Below, in pieces: positions 9,032-16,876 of a stretch of DNA of 64,000 nt. The notes below the pieces were generated by a model. It did no database searches and was not told where the DNA came from. It worked only from the letters and a program-made list of their open reading frames with translations. Source of the stretch: Arcobacter sp. CECT 8983 (GTDB lineage Bacteria; Campylobacterota; Campylobacteria; Campylobacterales; Arcobacteraceae); assembly GCF_004118855.1 (NCBI RefSeq), contig NZ_PDKF01000004.1:62001-126000 (forward strand), read 5' to 3'. Positions within the stretch are counted from its first letter, which is position 1. Each line of letters opens with the position of its first letter. Both the position numbers and the translations under genes were made by a program.

Positions 9032-9037
9032 TATAAT
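9032..9037 (+). promoter_or_regulatory. Promoter -10 for ffh
   Basis: TATAAT within an AT-rich leader, about 32 bases before the TTG start of ffh. It restarts transcription after the preceding terminator. Confidence 0.55.
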
Positions 9038-9068
9038 CCACAAAAATTATTAAAGTTTGGAGTTTATT

Positions 9069-10430
9069 TTGTTTGATTCAATAACCGGTTCGATAAAAAA
9101 TGCAGTTAATAAAATAAGACATAAAGATGATGCCGCTTCTCTTAAAAAGGCGACAACTGAACTTAGAAAGTCATTATTAAAGTCAGACGTACATCATAAA
9201 ACTACAAAAGATCTTGTTACCGCAGTTGAATTAGAAACAAAAAGACTAGGAATAGGACAAGACTCATTTTTAAGAGCATTAAAAAGTGAATTAACAAAAA
9301 TTTTAACTACAGAAGGGAATCAAGGTTTTGTATTCTCTGCTACTCCTCCAACTACAATTTTAATGACAGGACTACAAGGTTCTGGTAAAACAACAACAAC
9401 AGGTAAATTAGCAAATTATTTAAAACTTAGAAAGAAAAAAGTTTTAGTTGCGGCTTGTGACTTACAAAGATTAGCAGCAGTTGAACAGTTAAAACAAATT
9501 GCAGCTCAAATTGAAGTAGATATTTATTTTGATGATAATGAAAAAAATCCAATTAAAATCGCATTAGCTGCACAAGAAAAAGCAAAAAAAGAACATTATG
9601 ATGTACTTTTAATAGATACAGCCGGACGACTTGCAATTGATGAAGAATTAATGCAACAATTACATGATGTAAAACAAGCAGTTGTTCCAGATGAAATTTT
9701 CTATGTTGCTGACTCATTAACAGGACATGATGCTACTAAAACAGCAACTACTTTTAAAGAAAAAATTGGAATTGATGGGGTTGTATTATCAAAATATGAT
9801 GGTGATACTAAAGGTGGAGTTGCAATCTCTATTTCTCATCAAGTTGGTGTTCCTTTAAGATTTATAGGTATTGGTGAAAAAATGCCAGACCTTGAAGTAT
9901 TTATTCCAGATAGAATTGTATCTAGACTTATGGGTGCAGGGGATATTGAAGGTTTAGCTGAAAAAACAGCAGCTGTTATTGATGAGAAAAAAGCAAAAGC
10001 TGTATCAAAGAAGATTAAAAAAGGTGAATTTAACTTTAATGACTTCTTAGATCAGCTTTCAATGATGAGTAAATTAGGTTCTATGAAATCAATTATTGGA
10101 ATGATTCCTGGACTTTCTCAAATGGCAGGACCATTAAAAGATATGGATTTTGAAAACTCTGATGAAATTAAAAGAATCAAAGCTTTAATTGGTTCTATGA
10201 CTCCTAAAGAAAGAGAAAACCCAAGCTTGATGAATCCAAGTAGAAAAAGAAGAATTGCTAAAGGTTCTGGGCTTTCAGAAATGCAAGTAAACAAAATACT
10301 TAAGCAATTTAAAAATGCATCAAAAATGGCTAAAAAACTTTCTTCTAAAGGTGGAATGAAAGGTTTACAAAACATGATGCAACAAATGCAAGGAAAAGGT
10401 GGTCCAGGAGGACTTAATTTACCTAAATAG
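9069..10430 (+). CDS. ffh: Signal recognition particle protein Ffh
   Basis: About 453 residues. Ffh binds 4.5S RNA and signal sequences on ribosomes and delivers membrane proteins via FtsY. Seen here: the N domain helix bundle, G-domain P-loop GLQGSGKTTTTGKLA (about 107-121), DTAGR, the TKxD equivalent SKYDGD, and the methionine-rich M domain ending MMQQMQGKGGPGG. I choose the TTG that gives the canonical start MFDSITG, with GGAG seven bases upstream; a further TTG 12 bases earlier would overlap that ribosome site. The SRP RNA gene is not in this window as far as I can see. Confidence 0.97.
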   Translation: MFDSITGSIKNAVNKIRHKDDAASLKKATTELRKSLLKSDVHHKTTKDLVTAVELETKRLGIGQDSFLRALKSELTKILTTEGNQGFVFSATPPTTILMTGLQGSGKTTTTGKLANYLKLRKKKVLVAACDLQRLAAVEQLKQIAAQIEVDIYFDDNEKNPIKIALAAQEKAKKEHYDVLLIDTAGRLAIDEELMQQLHDVKQAVVPDEIFYVADSLTGHDATKTATTFKEKIGIDGVVLSKYDGDTKGGVAISISHQVGVPLRFIGIGEKMPDLEVFIPDRIVSRLMGAGDIEGLAEKTAAVIDEKKAKAVSKKIKKGEFNFNDFLDQLSMMSKLGSMKSIIGMIPGLSQMAGPLKDMDFENSDEIKRIKALIGSMTPKERENPSLMNPSRKRRIAKGSGLSEMQVNKILKQFKNASKMAKKLSSKGGMKGLQNMMQQMQGKGGPGGLNLPK

Positions 10431-10442
10431 GTAAACAAATAA

Positions 10443-10499
10443 ATAGTATTGAGTTGTAAACTTACTTTGAAAGAAGAGGAGTTTAGAATTCAATACTAT
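10443..10499 (+). ncRNA. Long hairpin in the rpsP leader (possible structured RNA)
   Basis: Bases 10443-10463 pair with 10479-10499: about 20 bp with one G-G mismatch and two G-U pairs, closing a 15-base purine-rich loop. It occupies most of the ffh-rpsP gap and ends about 20 bases before the rpsP ATG and 12 before its AAGGA ribosome site. No T-tract follows, so it is not an ordinary terminator. A leader element controlling S16 synthesis or an mRNA processing site is inferred. Confidence 0.5.
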
Positions 10500-10520
10500 A
10501 AATAAACAGAAGGAAAAAAA

Positions 10521-10751
10521 ATGACAGTAATTAGATTAACAAGAATGGGTAGAAATAAAAAACCATTTTACAGAATCGTTGTAACAGACTCAAGAAAAAG
10601 AAGAGATTCAGGATGGATTGAGTCACTAGGTTATTATAACCCAGTATCTGAGCCAAAAGTATTAAAACTAGATGAAGAAAGATATAACTATTGGTTAAGT
10701 GTTGGTGCAAAACCATCTGAGAGAGTTAAGAAATTAGCTGAAAAAAAGTAA
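10521..10751 (+). CDS. rpsP: 30S ribosomal protein S16
   Basis: 76 residues, the expected size. The N-terminus [20 protein letters not shown] and the [14 protein letters not shown] segment identify S16, a small-subunit assembly protein contacting helix 15/17 of 16S rRNA. ATG preceded by AGAAGGA. First gene of the rpsP-khpA-rimM group that is conserved widely; here the usual trmD-rplS continuation is missing. Confidence 0.98.
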   Translation: MTVIRLTRMGRNKKPFYRIVVTDSRKRRDSGWIESLGYYNPVSEPKVLKLDEERYNYWLSVGAKPSERVKKLAEKK

Positions 10752-10771
10752 ATTTATTATAAGATTTTATC

Positions 10772-11011
10772 ATGATTACTAATTTTATAGAAAACTATGC
10801 AAAACTTATAGTAAGTTACCCTGAAGATGTTAGCATCTCAACTAATGTAATTGATGAAACTTTTACTGAGATAACTGTTCATGCAAATAGTGCAGATATC
10901 GGTAAACTTATCGGTAAAAATGGAAACATGATAAATGCATTAAAAACAATGGCGAACGGTTGTAAAGCCAAAGATGGTGTATCTTACAAAATACAAGTGT
11001 TGTCAAACTAG
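10772..11011 (+). CDS. khpA: KH domain RNA-binding protein KhpA
   Basis: 79 residues consisting of a single KH domain with the GKNG loop (IGKLIGKNGNMINALKTM, near residues 43-60). KhpA/YlqC proteins bind RNA, often with KhpB, and are always found between rpsP and rimM. ATG start 20 bases after rpsP; rimM begins one base after its stop codon. The RNA targets are not deducible. Confidence 0.92.
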   Translation: MITNFIENYAKLIVSYPEDVSISTNVIDETFTEITVHANSADIGKLIGKNGNMINALKTMANGCKAKDGVSYKIQVLSN

Positions 11012-11012
11012 A

Positions 11013-11543
11013 ATGAATGATAAAATCTATGTTGCTAAATTAGGAAAGGCTGTTGGTCTAAAAGGTCACTTAAGACTTTTTATTGACTCTGACTTTCCTG
11101 AGCAATTTAAAAAAGGCGCAAGCTTTACTACAAACAAAAAACTTACATTAACTCTTGAGGAATATAATCCCAATAGAGACTTAGTTAAATTTGAAGACTA
11201 TGATGATGTAGATACTGCAAAAAAGCTTACAAATCAACTTTTATATGCAACAATAGAACAAACAAAAAATGATTGCAAATTAGAAGAAAATGAACACTTC
11301 TGGTTTGATATTGTTTCTTGTAATGTTATTGAAAATAATTTAGATTTAGGTGAAGTTGTTGAAATTCATCGATATCCAATTGAAGACTATTTAGAAATTA
11401 AAACATCAAAAGAGTTAGTAGATAAAGGTCATCCAAAAACTTTTTTAATCCCTTATAATATTGAGAACTATATTGTAAGCGTAGATACTGATAATAAAAG
11501 AATTGAGGTTAAAAACTCTTTAGTAATACTAGAAAACTCTTAA
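11013..11543 (+). CDS. rimM: 16S rRNA processing/maturation protein RimM
   Basis: About 176 residues. RimM assists 30S head assembly by binding S19. N-terminal barrel begins YVAKLGKAVGLKGHLRL; the C-terminal PRC barrel includes HFWFDIVSCNVI, LGEVVEI and FLIPYNIENYIVSVD. I start at the ATG one base after the khpA stop; an upstream in-frame start would lie inside khpA. TrmD and rplS, which normally follow in Campylobacterota, are absent, and the next gene is on the opposite strand. Confidence 0.92.
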   Translation: MNDKIYVAKLGKAVGLKGHLRLFIDSDFPEQFKKGASFTTNKKLTLTLEEYNPNRDLVKFEDYDDVDTAKKLTNQLLYATIEQTKNDCKLEENEHFWFDIVSCNVIENNLDLGEVVEIHRYPIEDYLEIKTSKELVDKGHPKTFLIPYNIENYIVSVDTDNKRIEVKNSLVILENS

Positions 11544-11555
11544 TTAAGTTTTCTA
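11530..11555. terminator. Bidirectional terminator between rimM and the SPOR-like gene
   Basis: Stem of nine bases (TAGAAAACT with AGTTTTCTA) around an eight-base loop, spanning the stop codons of both convergent genes. A/T flanks on both sides allow termination in either direction. Confidence 0.55.
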
Positions 11556-12740
11556 ATAATTACATCTTTTTTGATACTCTTCTTTTGTAAAATCAACTAA
11601 AAATGAATCCTTAAACCCATTGTCCATTAGAGCACTAAATACTTTGTTTCTTTCTACTGAAGATTCATATGGCCCAAAATAAATTTCTATTCTATTTTTA
11701 GAATCTCTACATAGTGAAATCTTTTTATCAAAGCTTTCTACTTTGTCTAAATATGATTTATGAAGTTCTCCTTTTATAATAGCTACATTAATAAATGGTA
11801 AGAAAAGATTTGAGTTCATAACATCATTAGCTTCTTCTTTTGTAGGAATAGCTATTGCTACTTCTTTTTTCTCTTCTTCATTAGTATTAGAGTTTGGTTC
11901 AATTATAACAGTAGTGTCTTTATCTTCATTTATTGCATTCTCTATTATTTGTTCAACGTTATTACTTGTTTCTACAACTTTTTTAACTTCTACTGGTTTT
12001 ATAATATTTTTTTGTTCTTCAAGTTCTTTAAATATCTTTGCTTTTTGTTCTTTAAACTCTTGTCTTATTTGTTCTTGCAGTTTTAAAAACTCTTCTTGCT
12101 CTTTTTTTATTGCCATTTGTCTTTCTTCAAGAAGTTGTTTCTCTTTCTCTAAAGCCTCTTTTTCTTTGGCAATTTTTTCTTCTGCTTTTCTTTTTTCTTC
12201 TTCAATTGCTTTTTGTTTAGCTTCTTCTTTTTTTCTTTCTTCTTCTTTTATTTTTCTTTCTTCTGCTTCTAACTGTTCTTTATTTAAAATCTCTGTTTTA
12301 GTTAACATTTTAAGTTTTTGGTTTAACTTATTTTTATCAATATCATCAATATTAATATCAACTTCAGGTTTTTTTTCTTCTTTTACTTGTTTAACAATAG
12401 GTTTTTGTACTTTTTCTTCTTCATCAAAGAAACCTGCTAGAAATAGAATAGTTCCTAAAGTTAAAATAACAGATAATGCAGCTATGACACCAATTAATAT
12501 TTTTAAAACCTTTGGTTTCTTTTTTTGAATTGGCTCTTCATCTAAATCTTCATTTTCAATGGTATTATCTTCATATTCTAGGTTCTCTTCGGTGTTTTGA
12601 ATATTCTCTTCTACAGGATTATCAGATGATGAGTTTTCTTCATTATCAACAAGTTGAAGTGTATCTTCTTCATTAGTTTGATTATTATCTTGTTCTAAAC
12701 CTAACTCTTCTATTATTTCTTGGTCTGTTTTCTCTGCCAT
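11553..12740 (-). CDS. Single-pass membrane coiled-coil protein with SPOR-like C-terminus
   Basis: 395 residues. Residues 1-70 are acidic and probably disordered in the cytoplasm. Residues 79-105 form one transmembrane helix. Residues about 135-255 are a long Glu/Lys coiled coil. The last 85 residues include IEIYFGPYESSVERNKVFSALMDNGF, which resembles a SPOR repeat (fold that binds denuded peptidoglycan glycans). The topology would put the coiled coil and SPOR-like domain in the periplasm. It is the last gene of a minus-strand operon with flgG, three bases after the preceding gene, which suggests an envelope role linked to the flagellum. No named family recognised; the SPOR call is tentative. 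Confidence 0.6.
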   Translation of the reverse strand: MAEKTDQEIIEELGLEQDNNQTNEEDTLQLVDNEENSSSDNPVEENIQNTEENLEYEDNTIENEDLDEEPIQKKKPKVLKILIGVIAALSVILTLGTILFLAGFFDEEEKVQKPIVKQVKEEKKPEVDINIDDIDKNKLNQKLKMLTKTEILNKEQLEAEERKIKEEERKKEEAKQKAIEEEKRKAEEKIAKEKEALEKEKQLLEERQMAIKKEQEEFLKLQEQIRQEFKEQKAKIFKELEEQKNIIKPVEVKKVVETSNNVEQIIENAINEDKDTTVIIEPNSNTNEEEKKEVAIAIPTKEEANDVMNSNLFLPFINVAIIKGELHKSYLDKVESFDKKISLCRDSKNRIEIYFGPYESSVERNKVFSALMDNGFKDSFLVDFTKEEYQKRCNY

Positions 12741-12743
12741 TTT

Positions 12744-13169
12744 TTACTCTTTATTTTGTTTTCTTTTTTCTTTTTGTTTTGCTAGTATTTTTTCTTTGTT
12801 TCTTTTATAATATTCTCTTCGGTACTCTTTAAGCTTATCTTTTTTTCTTTGTCTATACTCTTTATCGTAGTTTAGTCTTTCTTCTTTATTTTCTTCGTAG
12901 TACTCTTTTTTACGTTTTTTATAGTCTTGAATCTTTTTAATGATTTGTTCTTTTCTATCATCAATATGACCTTTTTGCTTTTTTGCAATAAGTTTCATAT
13001 TTTTTAAAAAGTTTATATCATTTAATTCTTCAGAGTAATCTATACTTTTTAAGTTTTTATATTTAGCAGAAGAGTCTTTATCTTTACTTTTTAAGTAATA
13101 TTCTCTTTTCTTCTTTTTATGTTTTAAAAAGTTTTCTTCTCTTAGTCTTTTTAATTCTTTTAAATCCAT
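12744..13169 (-). CDS. Highly charged Lys/Arg/Glu-rich protein, function unknown
   Basis: 141 residues, almost entirely charged and helical. Degenerate units around K-E-Y-Y/R-x-x-N-K-E recur: REYYLKSKDK (about 24-33), KEYYEENKEE (about 92-101), KEYRQRKKDK and REYYKRNKEK toward the C-terminus. No signal peptide or membrane segment. Such tracts occur as nucleic-acid-binding helices in phage HNH-type proteins, but no catalytic domain is attached. It lies 19 bases downstream of flgG and three bases before the SPOR-like gene, so it is co-transcribed with them. It could be a basic scaffold or nucleic-acid-binding protein; function is not known. Confidence 0.6.
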   Translation of the reverse strand: MDLKELKRLREENFLKHKKKKREYYLKSKDKDSSAKYKNLKSIDYSEELNDINFLKNMKLIAKKQKGHIDDRKEQIIKKIQDYKKRKKEYYEENKEERLNYDKEYRQRKKDKLKEYRREYYKRNKEKILAKQKEKRKQNKE

Positions 13170-13188
13170 TGAACTATAAAATTAATAA

Positions 13189-13977
13189 TTATCTTTTTAA
13201 TCTATTAACTGTATCAAGCATACTATCAGTTGTAGTAATTGCTTTTGAATTAGCTTCATAAGCTCTTTGTGCTGTAATTAAGTCAACCATTTCATTAACC
13301 AGTTTTACGTTTGATAATTCAATCATTCCTTGTCTTAATCCACCTAACTGATCTTCAGTAGGATTTGCTACAATTGCATCACCTGACGCTTCACTAGCTT
13401 TAAATAGTGATTCACCTGTAGGAGTTAATCCAGCAGGATTAATAAAATCAGCAATTGTAATTTGTCCAATTTCAACTTCTTCTTCTGTTTGAGGATCTTT
13501 TCCTGTTACAATACCATCAGTACCAATTGAAATATCAACTAGGTTATCAGGAACTGTAATTTGAGGTTCTAAAAGGTATCCATTCCCATTTACAATGTTT
13601 CCTTCTTCATCAAGTTTAAATTGACCATTTCTAGTATAAGCTAATTCTCCATTAGGTAATGTGATTTGAAAGAAACCTTTACCTTCAATAGCTATATCTA
13701 GTGGATTTGAGGTTTCTTTTAAGTCACCTTCTAGAAAGTCTTTTTGTATACCAGAAATTCTAACTCCTAAACCTACATCCATTCCTGTTGGATTGATAGT
13801 GTTTAATGAAGTTCTTCCTGCTGTATAGTTTAAACTTTCGTACATTAAGTCTTGAAATTCTGCTCTGTCTTTCTTAAAACCAGCAGTATTTACATTTGAG
13901 ATATTATTAGATGTAACATCAATTTGATGCTGCATAGAATTCATTCCTGTTGCTGCAGTATATAAACCTCTTATCAT
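13189..13977 (-). CDS. flgG: Flagellar distal rod protein FlgG
   Basis: 262 residues, the standard FlgG length. The rod/hook N-terminal signature is present (ATGMNSMQHQIDVTSNNISNVNTAGFK), with the FlgG core GFFQI..NGELAYTRNGQF and the C-terminal helix NVKLVNEMVDLITAQRAYEANSKAI. FlgG forms the distal rod through the periplasm, joining the proximal rod to the hook. It heads a minus-strand operon, divergent from cheY across a 160-base promoter region. Confidence 0.95.
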   Translation of the reverse strand: MIRGLYTAATGMNSMQHQIDVTSNNISNVNTAGFKKDRAEFQDLMYESLNYTAGRTSLNTINPTGMDVGLGVRISGIQKDFLEGDLKETSNPLDIAIEGKGFFQITLPNGELAYTRNGQFKLDEEGNIVNGNGYLLEPQITVPDNLVDISIGTDGIVTGKDPQTEEEVEIGQITIADFINPAGLTPTGESLFKASEASGDAIVANPTEDQLGGLRQGMIELSNVKLVNEMVDLITAQRAYEANSKAITTTDSMLDTVNRLKR

Positions 13978-14009
13978 GGTATCCCTTTTATTTAAAGTAA
14001 TATTAAATA

Positions 14010-14015
14010 ATTATA
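14010..14015 (-). promoter_or_regulatory. Possible -10 for the flgG operon
   Basis: On the minus strand TATAAT lies about 33 bases before the flgG ATG, within an AT-rich region. No sigma-54 (GG-N10-GC) or sigma-28 element is apparent in the divergent region. Confidence 0.4.
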
Positions 14016-14093
14016 TTTAAAGTACTTTTAAACTTTGATAAATTCTATTAATCATTTTTTTATTTATTAAGTATAAATTTAAAACAAATTTTA

Positions 14094-14099
14094 TATAAT
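14094..14099 (+). promoter_or_regulatory. Promoter -10 for cheY
   Basis: TATATAATG about 40 bases before the cheY ATG, in the divergent flgG-cheY region. Confidence 0.5.
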
Positions 14100-14139
14100 G
14101 TATAGATTTTGAATATAGTTTTTTGATAAGGGTTAAATT

Positions 14140-14508
14140 ATGAAAATTTTGATAGTGGATGATAGTTCTACAATGAGAAGAATCATTGGTAATGTTGTTA
14201 TGCAATTAGGTTTTGCAAAAGATGACTTCGATGAAGCAGAAGATGGTGTTAAAGCATGGAAACTTCTTACTGAAAGTCAGTATGATATTATTTTAACAGA
14301 CTGGAATATGCCTAATATGAATGGTTTAGATTTAGTTAAAAAAGTTAGATCAGAGGGAAATCACCAAAAAGTTCCAATTATTATGATTACTACTGAAGGT
14401 GGAAAAGGGGAAGTTATTACAGCACTAAAAGCTGGAGTAAATAACTATATTGTTAAACCATTTAATGCACAAGTTTTAAAAGAAAAACTTGATGGAGTTT
14501 TAAAATAA
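14140..14508 (+). CDS. cheY: Chemotaxis response regulator CheY
   Basis: 122 residues, a lone receiver domain. The acidic pocket is D7/D8, the phospho-acceptor is D54 in LTDWNMPNMNG, followed by the switch threonine in MITTEGG and the conserved lysine in YIVKPF. Phosphorylated by CheA, CheY-P binds the flagellar switch and reverses rotation. It is followed 34 bases later by a CheZ-type phosphatase, which makes a compact signalling-output and signal-termination pair. No CheA/CheW is nearby. Response regulator identity is certain; the chemotaxis role is inferred from sequence type and position. Confidence 0.93.
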   Translation: MKILIVDDSSTMRRIIGNVVMQLGFAKDDFDEAEDGVKAWKLLTESQYDIILTDWNMPNMNGLDLVKKVRSEGNHQKVPIIMITTEGGKGEVITALKAGVNNYIVKPFNAQVLKEKLDGVLK

Positions 14509-14542
14509 TAAATAATTTACAGTACCAATAAAAGGTTTTAAA

Positions 14543-15715
14543 ATGAGTATGAGTCAAGAAGAAATTGAAGCTTTAATGAATGGTTTAGACTTTGAAGATG
14601 ATAGTTCAAAGGAAGAATCTACACCTGCAGAACAGCCAGAAATTTCTAAAGAAGTAGAACCAGAGCCTCAAGCAGAAGAGACGACAGAAAACTCAACGAT
14701 GTCAGAAGATGACATTAATGATTTGATTGCACAAACTGAAGAAATAGTTAATAATAAAGAAGAAGATACAGAAGAAGAAACAGTTGATGATATTTTAAAT
14801 AATATTGAAGAAACAGAACCAGTAGTTGATACAACACAAAATATTGATGATGTTTTAAAAGAAGTTGAATCAATTGAAGAGGTAAATGAACCTGAGGTTA
14901 CAGAAGATAGTATCCCTTCAGTAGATATTCCTACAATAGACGAAACAGATATCCCTTCAGTAGAAGAACCAACTAAAGAAGAATCAACTGATGAAAGTAT
15001 TTCAGAGGAACAAGCTTTTGAAGAAGATAATTTTGATGATATTCTTTCTTCAATTGATGGAATACAAGAAGAAGAGCCAAAAGAAGAAACTACTTCTGAA
15101 TCTGAAAAAGTGGATATCCCTTATGATATTCCAGCAAATGATCCTGATATAGAAGATATCGATTCAAAAATTAATAGTGGGGTTTTTCCATTGCCAGTAG
15201 AACAAGATAATAAAGTAGTAAATCAATTAAGTCAAGTTGCAAATGACTCAGAAGAGAAAGCAACAAAAATATTTGATGTATTAAGTAATATTTTAGACTA
15301 CAATAATGAAATTCAAAATGATGTTCAAGAGTTAGCAAACTTTAGTGACAAACAAACAGCAATGTTATCTTCATTAAATCAAAAGTTTCCTAATATAGAC
15401 GCTTTTAAACAAAATCTTGAACAAGCAGAGAAAATGGGAAATTTTATCTCTGATATTAATGATAAGATAAATAATGGAAATATGGAAATATTCCAAGCAA
15501 TGGAATTAATGCAATATCATGATATTAATAGACAAAAGATAGAAAGAGTAATGTCAGTTATTAGAAAATTAACTGTATACTTAAATAATCTTTTCGAAGA
15601 TGAAAATGATTATAAAGAGATTGCAGTAGCAAAACATATTCATGGAGATTCATCTACTGGTGATTTAATGGCAGAAGATGATTTAGATGCATTAATTGCA
15701 GAGTTTAATAAATAG
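14543..15715 (+). CDS. cheZ: CheZ-type CheY-P phosphatase with acidic linker and CheY-binding-like peptides
   Basis: 390 residues. The C-terminal helical part (about 225-355) contains QYHDINRQKIERVM, where D327 and Q331 match the D-x-x-x-Q catalytic pair of CheZ (D143/Q147 in E. coli), which dephosphorylates CheY-P. Residues 16-215 are a very acidic linker. The N-terminus MSQEEIEALMNGL (3-15) closely resembles the CheY-binding start of FliM (LSQ-x-EIDALL). MSEDDINDLIAQ (53-64) and the C-terminal MAEDDLDALIAEF (376-388) repeat the pattern; the latter is in the position of CheZ's own CheY-binding tail. Shorter DDIL/DDVL copies lie near 81, 101 and 164. Directly follows cheY. Confidence 0.78.
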   Translation: MSMSQEEIEALMNGLDFEDDSSKEESTPAEQPEISKEVEPEPQAEETTENSTMSEDDINDLIAQTEEIVNNKEEDTEEETVDDILNNIEETEPVVDTTQNIDDVLKEVESIEEVNEPEVTEDSIPSVDIPTIDETDIPSVEEPTKEESTDESISEEQAFEEDNFDDILSSIDGIQEEEPKEETTSESEKVDIPYDIPANDPDIEDIDSKINSGVFPLPVEQDNKVVNQLSQVANDSEEKATKIFDVLSNILDYNNEIQNDVQELANFSDKQTAMLSSLNQKFPNIDAFKQNLEQAEKMGNFISDINDKINNGNMEIFQAMELMQYHDINRQKIERVMSVIRKLTVYLNNLFEDENDYKEIAVAKHIHGDSSTGDLMAEDDLDALIAEFNK

Positions 15716-15724
15716 GAGAAGATA

Positions 15725-16450
15725 ATGGCAAAATATCCTTTAGCAGCATCAATGATTAATCAAATAAATAGGATTGATGTAGTTTCTAATAATTTAGCAA
15801 ATGTTAATACTGTTGGTTTTAAACAAGAAGGAACAGCTGAAGGGTCTTTTAATTATTATATGCAAAGAGCCAAAAAAGATGGTTTTGATCCAACAAAATT
15901 AAACGAAGTAGTTAATACAATTCCAAAAATGGATACAAAATATATAAGTGCTGAACAAGGACCAATTATACCTACAGGAAATGCTTTAGACTTTTCTTTA
16001 ACCCAATCAGATACCTTTTTTAAAGTTAGAGATGAAAATACAGGCGACGTTGTTTATACAAGAGATGGGTCATTTAAAAATTTAAATGGAGTTTTAGTTG
16101 ATTCAAATGGTCAAGCTGTATTATCAAATGACGATGAACCAATCGCAATAGAAGCTGGTGAAAATTTTGAAGCTCAAATTGGAGTAGTTCAAATAAACTA
16201 TGATGATTTACAAAAATATAAAGATAATAATTTCAAAGCTAGAGATGGGCAGGCAAATATTATTCCAATAGAGAATAATGATGGACAATTTATGCAAGGT
16301 TCATTAGAAAAATCAAATGTAAATAGTGTCTCATCTATGGTAGCATTAATTGATGCTCACAGAAGATTAGAACAAGCACAAAAAGCAGTTCAAACAGAGA
16401 GTGAAATGAATGAAGTGTTAGTTCAAAAAATTGGAGATACAAGTAGATAA
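15725..16450 (+). CDS. Flagellar rod/hook-basal body protein (FlgF/FlgG type, probably FlgF)
   Basis: 241 residues. Begins with the axial-protein helix INRIDVVSNNLANVNTVGFK and ends with the matching C-terminal helix NVNSVSSMVALIDAHRRLEQAQKA. The core TFFKVRDENTGDVVYTRDGSFK is the FlgF/FlgG D1 region. It is shorter than the distal rod protein FlgG encoded at 13189-13977, and it precedes flgB and fliF, which suits the proximal rod protein FlgF. AGGAG ribosome site. The stop overlaps the flgB ATG by one base. The exact paralog name is inferred. Confidence 0.8.
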   Translation: MAKYPLAASMINQINRIDVVSNNLANVNTVGFKQEGTAEGSFNYYMQRAKKDGFDPTKLNEVVNTIPKMDTKYISAEQGPIIPTGNALDFSLTQSDTFFKVRDENTGDVVYTRDGSFKNLNGVLVDSNGQAVLSNDDEPIAIEAGENFEAQIGVVQINYDDLQKYKDNNFKARDGQANIIPIENNDGQFMQGSLEKSNVNSVSSMVALIDAHRRLEQAQKAVQTESEMNEVLVQKIGDTSR

Positions 16451-16860
16451 TGGAAGCAAGTGGCGTAACTAACTTATTATTCAAACATTTAAGCTTTAGA
16501 AGTGATAGACAAAATGTTATTTCAAGTAATATTGCAAATGTAAATACACCAGGATATAAAACAAAAGATTTAGTTTTTGAAAATGAACTAAATAAAGTAA
16601 AAGGTAATAGAGAATTAGAACTTTATACAACAAATAAAAAACATATCAATCCTTCTTTAAGTGACATTAATAAATTCAATGAACCTAAATTAGTTAATGT
16701 AAAAGGATTAGAAGAACAAAATGATGGAAACAATGTTAGCATGGATAGTCAAATGAGTGAAATGTCAAAAAATAAGATTATCTTTGATGCTATACAATCA
16801 TCAATTAAAAAAGATTCTAGACTATTTAGGTCAGTAATTGAATCATCACAAAAAAACTAG
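16450..16860 (+). CDS. flgB: Flagellar proximal rod protein FlgB
   Basis: 136 residues, the FlgB size. N-terminal helix LSFRSDRQNVISSNIANVNTPGYK and C-terminal SKNKIIFDAIQSSIKKDSRLFRSVIES match FlgB. It builds the first rod segment on FliE/FliF together with FlgC. Unusually its partner genes fliE and flgC are 18 kb downstream in the same cluster. Translationally coupled to the FlgF-like gene. Confidence 0.9.
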   Translation: MEASGVTNLLFKHLSFRSDRQNVISSNIANVNTPGYKTKDLVFENELNKVKGNRELELYTTNKKHINPSLSDINKFNEPKLVNVKGLEEQNDGNNVSMDSQMSEMSKNKIIFDAIQSSIKKDSRLFRSVIESSQKN

Positions 16861-16876
16861 TTAGGATTATTATTAT

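Noticed and set aside
10449-10505. Eighteen-codon TTG frame inside the rpsP leader hairpin
   Set aside because: No convincing ribosome site, TTG start and buried in the stem; the RNA structure is the better explanation.
11914-12528. Open frame of about 200 codons on the plus strand, Ser/Phe-rich
   Set aside because: It is the antisense shadow of the Glu/Lys coiled-coil region of the minus-strand SPOR-like gene; composition follows from GAA/AAA codons read backwards and no ribosome site is present.
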